Positions 59,376-64,000 of a stretch of DNA of 64,000 nt are shown here, in pieces; the first letter of the stretch is position 1, and every line of letters begins with the position of its first letter. The DNA is from PALSA-607 sp963737705. GTDB taxonomy: Bacteria > Actinomycetota > Actinomycetes > Acidothermales > Acidothermaceae. The notes below the pieces were generated by a model, which was not told the origin of the DNA, did not search any database, and worked only from the letters and a program-made list of their open reading frames with translations. The DNA lies in assembly GCA_963737705.1 (NCBI GenBank), contig CAVTTP010000006.1, positions 806,001 through 870,000 on the forward strand. The letters are read 5' to 3'. Both the position numbers and the translations under genes were made by a program.

Positions 59376-61484
59376 ATGGCGTTGCGCACCCGGCTCTCCC
59401 TTGCCTTCGTTCTGATCGTCCTGATCCCGATCCTGGTCGGCGCAATCGCGGTCTTGATCGCGGTCCCGCACATCTTGAAGAGCCAGATCGGCACCCGGCT
59501 GCGGACGGCGGGCGTCAGCGTCACCGACGTCCTTTCTGCCAGGTGCACGCAAGCCCAGCAGGCAGCGCAATTGCTCGGACTCGAAGTGGCCGCGCTCGGC
59601 CCGCAGGCGGCGGTCAGCCACATGGTCAGTGACCACGCGGTCGACTACGCAGTCGTGTCCGGGAGCAACGGCGCGATTGTCGCGAGCGCCGGAATACTTG
59701 CCGGCGCCCCCGCGCAAGTAGGGACATCCACCCTGAACAGCTGCGGGGACGCGAAGAACGCGAACGTCGCGATCTCGAGCCGCGCGGGTCTCGCGATCGC
59801 GGAGAGCCCCCAACTAAGCCAAGTCGCCGTCGCGTACTCGGTGGGGTCGACGACCGCCGCTAGCCTTCGTGCTGCGCTGTCGGGGTCGACCGCCGTCACC
59901 CTGACGACCGGTGGCGCACTGGTCTCGAGCACGCTGACGGGTACCCAAGCTGCGAAGCAGACCGCTGCCGCGAAAGCCCAGGCAGCGGAACCGACTTCAA
60001 CAAGCCCGAGGGTCTTTGACGACGCGGGCCGCATCCTCGCGTTCGTGCCGCCGTCCACAAATCAGCCTTACGGCGTCATCGTGAGCGAGCGGGTGCCTGA
60101 CACGACGAACCTCACGCTGGTACTTGCCGCGATCGTGCTGGTGACGATCCTTGCTGGCCTCGTGATGGGACGGCTGCTCGCGCGACTGATCTCGGGGCCG
60201 GTCGTCGAACTGTCCGAAGCTGCGGCGCGGGCCGCGAGCGGGGACCTCGACATCGCAATTCCGGTGCGTTCGAAGGACGAAGTGGGCCAGCTCGCAACAG
60301 CGTTCAACCACATGACGCGCGAGCTGCAGACCTACATCAGACAGCTTGAGAGCAGTCGCGACGAGTTGCGGCAAAACCTCGATCGGCTCGGCGCGACACT
60401 GACGCACACGCACGACCTCGACGGGATTCTTGCGGTCGTTCTCGACACCGCAATCGGCAGCGCACAGGCGACCGGCGGCGCGATCATGTTTCTCGACGCC
60501 GACGGCAATCTCACCGTGCAGGTTCGTCGCGGCGAGGTTGCCGAGAGCGTCGACGTCGGCACCATCGTTCCGCTCGGCAAGGGGATCGCTGGCCAGGTGG
60601 CCGCAACCGGTGAACCGGTGTGCGGGCGGGCCGGCGAAGGACCAGGACTGCGACGAGTGCCGAGCGAGCCGGACGCCGCTTCAGTGATCGCCGTCCCGCT
60701 TAAGCAGTCGGGTCGAATCGTTGGTGTGTTGAACCTTTACGACAAGGAGGGCGCGCGCGAGTTCACGTCGCACGACCTCGACACCATTCTCGCGTTCAGC
60801 ACCCAGGCTGGCGTCGCGATCGACAACGTGCTGCTGCATCAAGAGGCGCAGCGACTGAGCCTTACCGATCCGCTCACGGGTCTGTGGAACTACCGCTACC
60901 TCACGATCGGCCTCGGCCACGAAATCGAGCGCGCAAGCCGATTCAGTCGGCCGCTCGCCGCGTTGATGCTCGACCTCGACCGCTTCAAGTCCATCAACGA
61001 CAAGTACGGGCACCAGGTCGGCGACGCTGTGCTGATCGAGTTGGCTGGTCGGATGCGGGCCGAGGTCCGCGAGGTCGACACCGTCTCGCGTTACGGCGGC
61101 GAGGAGTTCGTGATCGTGCTGCCGGAGACTGACGCGGTCGGCGCTGCGCGTCTTGCCGCGCGACTCGGCACTGTCATCAGGTCGACTCCGTTCTGCCTCG
61201 ACCTCGGCGCGAACGGTCACGCGGTCGATCCGCGAGCTGGCCTCAATGTGACGGCTTCGATCGGTGTCGCCGTGTTCCCCGAGCACGGGACGACTCCCTC
61301 GCGGTTGCTGCGCAGCGCCGACGACGCGTTGTATGCAGCCAAGGACGCCGGGCGCGACGGCTGGCGTTTTGCGCTGGCTACCGAAGACGACAGCACGAAC
61401 CAAGAACGCCGAGTTCTCGTCGTCCCCGATACCGATATCTCGCTGCCCGAAGGCGCCGATCGCCCCCGCTTCAGCGACGACTGA
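59376..61484 (+). CDS. HAMP-GAF-GGDEF diguanylate cyclase
   Basis: The 702-aa membrane protein has a TM at about residues 8-30, a ~230-residue extracytoplasmic sensor, a second TM at about 258-280, a HAMP domain (SGPVVELSEAAARAASGDLDIAIPV), a GAF domain and a GGDEF domain. The GGDEF part has DPLTGLWNYRYL, LDLDRFKSIND, active site RYGGEEF and inhibitory site REVD five residues before it. It makes c-di-GMP. GGAGG lies nine bases before ATG 59376. Confidence 0.87.
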   Translation: MALRTRLSLAFVLIVLIPILVGAIAVLIAVPHILKSQIGTRLRTAGVSVTDVLSARCTQAQQAAQLLGLEVAALGPQAAVSHMVSDHAVDYAVVSGSNGAIVASAGILAGAPAQVGTSTLNSCGDAKNANVAISSRAGLAIAESPQLSQVAVAYSVGSTTAASLRAALSGSTAVTLTTGGALVSSTLTGTQAAKQTAAAKAQAAEPTSTSPRVFDDAGRILAFVPPSTNQPYGVIVSERVPDTTNLTLVLAAIVLVTILAGLVMGRLLARLISGPVVELSEAAARAASGDLDIAIPVRSKDEVGQLATAFNHMTRELQTYIRQLESSRDELRQNLDRLGATLTHTHDLDGILAVVLDTAIGSAQATGGAIMFLDADGNLTVQVRRGEVAESVDVGTIVPLGKGIAGQVAATGEPVCGRAGEGPGLRRVPSEPDAASVIAVPLKQSGRIVGVLNLYDKEGAREFTSHDLDTILAFSTQAGVAIDNVLLHQEAQRLSLTDPLTGLWNYRYLTIGLGHEIERASRFSRPLAALMLDLDRFKSINDKYGHQVGDAVLIELAGRMRAEVREVDTVSRYGGEEFVIVLPETDAVGAARLAARLGTVIRSTPFCLDLGANGHAVDPRAGLNVTASIGVAVFPEHGTTPSRLLRSADDALYAAKDAGRDGWRFALATEDDSTNQERRVLVVPDTDISLPEGADRPRFSDD

Positions 61485-61528
61485 GCCCGGTTTGCCCGAG
61501 GTCCGACCCAAAACGTTAGGGTTCGGTC

Positions 61529-62458
61529 ATGGCGGATCAGAAGGTCACCAAGGCCGTCATCCCGGCCGCCGGTCTCGGCACCCGCTTCCTGCCTGCCACG
61601 AAGGCGACGCCGAAAGAGATGCTGCCGGTCGTAGACAAGCCGGCGATCCAGTACGTCGTCGAGGAGGCCGTCGCCGCCGGTCTCGACGACATCTTGATGA
61701 TCACGGGTCGCAGCAAGCGGGCACTCGAGGACCACTTCGACCGCAACTACGAACTCGAAGAGACGCTTCGCGCCAAGGGGGACGCCGACCGGTTGTCGCT
61801 CGTACAAGAGGCGACGGATCTGGCGACTGTGCACTACGTGCGTCAGGGCGAACCGCGCGGTCTGGGGCACGCTGTTCTTGTCGCTGCGCAGCACGTCGGT
61901 AACGAGGCGTTCGCCGTGCTGCTTGGTGACGACCTGATCGACGAACGCGACCCGCTGTTGTCGCGCATGGTCGAGGTGCAAGAGCGGCTCGGTGGCACCG
62001 TGATTGCGTTGATCGAAGTCGACCCCTCGCAGATCCATTTGTACGGCTGCGCTGCAGTCGTGCCGACCGACGAAGAAGACGTCGTGCTCGTGACCGATCT
62101 CGTCGAGAAGCCGAAGACGAACGCGCCGAGCAACCTCGCGATCATCGGCCGCTACGTCATCGCGCCGGAGGTATTCGACGTGTTGCGCGAGACTGCTCCG
62201 GGGGCCGGCGGCGAGATCCAGCTGACCGACGCACTGCGGGTGCTCGCGGGCCGCTCCGACCACGGTGGGCCGGTGCACGGCGTGCTGTTCCGCGGCCGTC
62301 GATACGACACTGGTGACCGCGCCGAATACCTGCGCGCGGTGATTACGCTGGCCGTCGATCGTGCGGACCTCGGCCCGGATCTACTTGTCTGGCTCAGAAA
62401 TTTCGTGCAGCAGCAGGATGCCTTGCAGCACAACGCTCAGGACAACGCGAACGCATGA
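61529..62458 (+). CDS. galU: UTP--glucose-1-phosphate uridylyltransferase
   Basis: The 309-aa protein starts ADQKVTKAVIPAAGLGTRFLPATKATPKEMLPVVDKPAIQYVVEEA, the nucleotide-binding signature of GalU. It continues HYVRQGEPRGLGHAVL, GDDLIDE, LVEKPKT and GGEIQLTDAL. It makes UDP-glucose for envelope polysaccharides and trehalose. It overlaps moeA by ATGA. Confidence 0.93.
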   Translation: MADQKVTKAVIPAAGLGTRFLPATKATPKEMLPVVDKPAIQYVVEEAVAAGLDDILMITGRSKRALEDHFDRNYELEETLRAKGDADRLSLVQEATDLATVHYVRQGEPRGLGHAVLVAAQHVGNEAFAVLLGDDLIDERDPLLSRMVEVQERLGGTVIALIEVDPSQIHLYGCAAVVPTDEEDVVLVTDLVEKPKTNAPSNLAIIGRYVIAPEVFDVLRETAPGAGGEIQLTDALRVLAGRSDHGGPVHGVLFRGRRYDTGDRAEYLRAVITLAVDRADLGPDLLVWLRNFVQQQDALQHNAQDNANA

Positions 62459-63678
62459 GGACCGTCGACGAACACCTGACTGCGGTGCTCGGGACGCTTG
62501 CTCCGCTGCCACCGCTCGAGGTGAACCTGCTCGATGCGCACGGCTGCGCACTCGCCGAAGACATCGTCGCGTGGCGGCCATTGCCAGGCTTCGACAACTC
62601 CTCGATGGACGGCTATGCGGTTCGATCCGTCGACGTCGCGTCGGCGACACCAGAGACGCCAGTCGAGTTGCCGGTCATCGGGGACATCGCGGCCGGCAGC
62701 GGCGGTGTGTATTCGGTTAATACCGGGCTCGCCGTACGCATCATGACCGGTGCGCCAATTCCGGCTGGTGCCGATTGCGTGATCCCTGTCGAATGGACGG
62801 ACGGCGGGGTGGCTCGCGTTCGGATCAACTACGCACCGCCGGTCGGGTTGAGCATTCGGCGCGAAGGCGAAGACGTCACTGCGGGCGAGACTGTGCTGAC
62901 CAAAGGCACGTCGCTCGGAGCACCACAGATCGGCTTGCTCGCCGCGATCGGACGTGCTCGGGTCTTGATCCGTCCCCGCCCTCGGGTCGTCATTTTCTCC
63001 ACGGGCAATGAACTTGTCGACGTCGGTGTCGAGCCCGGCCCGGCGCAACTCACCGAGTCGAACAGCTATGCGCTTTCTGCTGCCGCCCGTGAAGCCGGCG
63101 CCATTGCCTACCGAGTTGGCATCGTCCCCGACGACCCGACCAAACTCATGTCGCTGATTGAGGACCAGCTGGTGCGCGCCGACCTGGTGGTGACCACCGG
63201 CGGCGTGAGTGCAGGCGCATACGACACGGTTAAAGCCGTGCTCTCGCGGCTTGGCACTGTCGAGTTCTTGAAGGTCGCAATGCAGCCAGGCATGCCGCAG
63301 GGCTTCGGCACGGTCGGCCCCGATTCGACGCCCATCTTCACGCTGCCAGGCAACCCGGTGAGCGCGTACGTGTCGTTCGAGGTCTTCGTGCGGCCGGCGA
63401 TTCGTCGCATGCTCGGCGTCCTGCCTCTTTATCGCCCGCTGGTTCGCGCACGATTGGCGGAGCGGATCACGAAGACCGCCGGGAAGCGCTCGTACGTCCG
63501 CGCGCGACTCGACGTCAACGACGGCGCGTACGTGGTGACGCCCGTCGGCGGCATGGGCTCGCACCTGGTCGCCGACCTCGCCCTGGCCAACGCGTTCATC
63601 GTTGCGCCCGACCACGTCTCGGAGATCCCGATCGGCGCGACCGTGTCGGTGATGATGCTCGAGCGGCGCCAGACGTGA
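62455..63678 (+). CDS. moeA: Molybdopterin molybdenumtransferase (Glp/MoeA family)
   Basis: The 407-aa protein has the four MoeA regions: DNSSMDGYAVR, IMTGAPIPAGADCVIPVEW, the MPT-binding IFSTGNELVDVG...TESNSYAL and VTTGGVSAGAYDTVK. It also has LPGNPVSAYVSFEVFVRPAI and the C-terminal domain. It inserts molybdate into adenylated molybdopterin. Its stop overlaps the start of moaC (GTGA), so galU-moeA-moaC form one transcript. Confidence 0.92.
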   Translation: MRTVDEHLTAVLGTLAPLPPLEVNLLDAHGCALAEDIVAWRPLPGFDNSSMDGYAVRSVDVASATPETPVELPVIGDIAAGSGGVYSVNTGLAVRIMTGAPIPAGADCVIPVEWTDGGVARVRINYAPPVGLSIRREGEDVTAGETVLTKGTSLGAPQIGLLAAIGRARVLIRPRPRVVIFSTGNELVDVGVEPGPAQLTESNSYALSAAAREAGAIAYRVGIVPDDPTKLMSLIEDQLVRADLVVTTGGVSAGAYDTVKAVLSRLGTVEFLKVAMQPGMPQGFGTVGPDSTPIFTLPGNPVSAYVSFEVFVRPAIRRMLGVLPLYRPLVRARLAERITKTAGKRSYVRARLDVNDGAYVVTPVGGMGSHLVADLALANAFIVAPDHVSEIPIGATVSVMMLERRQT

Positions 63679-64000
63679 AGCGCCTCACGCACCTCGACTC
63701 AAGCGGCGCGGCGCACATGGTCGACGTCTCAGGCAAAGAGATCACCGCGCGGACGGCGACAGCGTCCGGTCGTGTTCTCGTCTCGGCGTCGGTCGTGGAG
63801 TTGCTGCGCGGGAGCGGGGTCCCCAAGGGGGATGCGCTTGCGGTCGCGCGGCTGGCCGGGATTCAAGGCGCCAAGCGCACACCGGACTTGGTACCGCTCG
63901 CGCACCCGATCGCGCTGCACGGAGTGACCGTCGAGCTGGTGGTCGAGGACGACTCCGTGCGCATCATCGCGACTGCCCGAACTGCCGATCGCACCGGCGT
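63675..64000 (+). CDS. moaC: Cyclic pyranopterin monophosphate synthase, 3' end outside window
   Basis: The frame from GTG 63675 is open to the window edge (108 codons). It reads LTHLDSSGAAHMVDVSGKE, TARTATASGRVLVSASVV, GDALAVARLAGIQGAKRTPDLVPLAHPIAL, the MoaC active-site region with the HPI motif. MoaC makes cyclic pyranopterin monophosphate with MoaA. It is truncated by the window only. Confidence 0.92.
   Translation, partial: MKRLTHLDSSGAAHMVDVSGKEITARTATASGRVLVSASVVELLRGSGVPKGDALAVARLAGIQGAKRTPDLVPLAHPIALHGVTVELVVEDDSVRIIATARTADRTG

Noticed and set aside
61217..62278. 353-aa minus-strand ORF opposite galU, and similar long antisense frames over moeA and the SpoIIE gene
   Set aside because: They are codon-bias shadows: His/Arg-rich composition, opposite to well-recognised genes.

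Overview
The window is high-GC DNA from an actinobacterium. The folate, molybdopterin and nucleotide-sugar genes at the right end (5-formyl-THF cyclo-ligase, galU, moeA, moaC), the RsbU/RsbW-type signalling genes, the small hydrophobic stress-type proteins and many GTG starts with GTGA/ATGA overlaps all fit. Gene style suggests a Frankia/Jatrophihabitans-like lineage, but that is only an inference.

Layout. (1) 1-9.7 kb, minus strand: a secreted/surface gene cluster. It holds an open-ended giant protein (beta-propeller, Fn3, two LamG-like domains, PKD repeats), a lipoprotein and two paralogous right-handed beta-helix proteins. One of the paralogues is frameshifted and sits behind a clear c-di-AMP (ydaO-yuaA) riboswitch; the two share an almost identical 3' hairpin. 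(2) 10-15.4 kb: an ASCH protein, a DUF2090 aldolase-like protein, pyruvate:quinone oxidoreductase, a third beta-helix protein and a methyltransferase-like protein.

(3) 15,455-30,396: an integrative element of about 14.9 kb in a tRNA-Arg(CCT) gene, bounded by 49-bp identical att repeats. It carries a tyrosine integrase broken by frameshifts, four small excisionase-like HTH genes, a RepA-like ATPase, two paralogous proteins that resemble phage virion-internal or tail proteins, a broken XRE regulator, a PAS-GGDEF diguanylate cyclase, a collagen-like protein, a VapBC45-like toxin-antitoxin pair at the right end, and four tandem copies of a 100-bp non-coding unit with nested hairpins. No capsid, portal or terminase gene was recognised. 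This element is the strongest candidate for something undescribed.

(4) 30.6-44.4 kb: a GT-C type membrane glycosyltransferase coupled to a secreted protein, then a signalling cluster (MEDS-HATPase, two convergent SpoIIE phosphatases, an RsbW-like kinase) with an MFS transporter, an ATP-dependent DNA ligase and a BrkB-like membrane protein. (5) 44.4-64 kb: ordinary chromosomal genes. These are an NRAMP-like transporter, small membrane proteins, a FrnE-like DsbA, purU, mscL, MTA phosphorylase, an FmdB-type protein, arsR-sulP, ctaG-sco, a K+/H+ antiporter, FTHF cyclo-ligase, a HAMP-GAF-GGDEF cyclase, galU, moeA and the start of moaC.

Several genes (one beta-helix gene, the integrase, one element ORF, the XRE gene and possibly the RsbW-like gene) carry single small indels, several beside G-runs. 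They may be real decay or residual sequencing errors, and nothing in the sequence alone settles this. Starts were set from ribosome-binding sites, overlaps and signal peptides.
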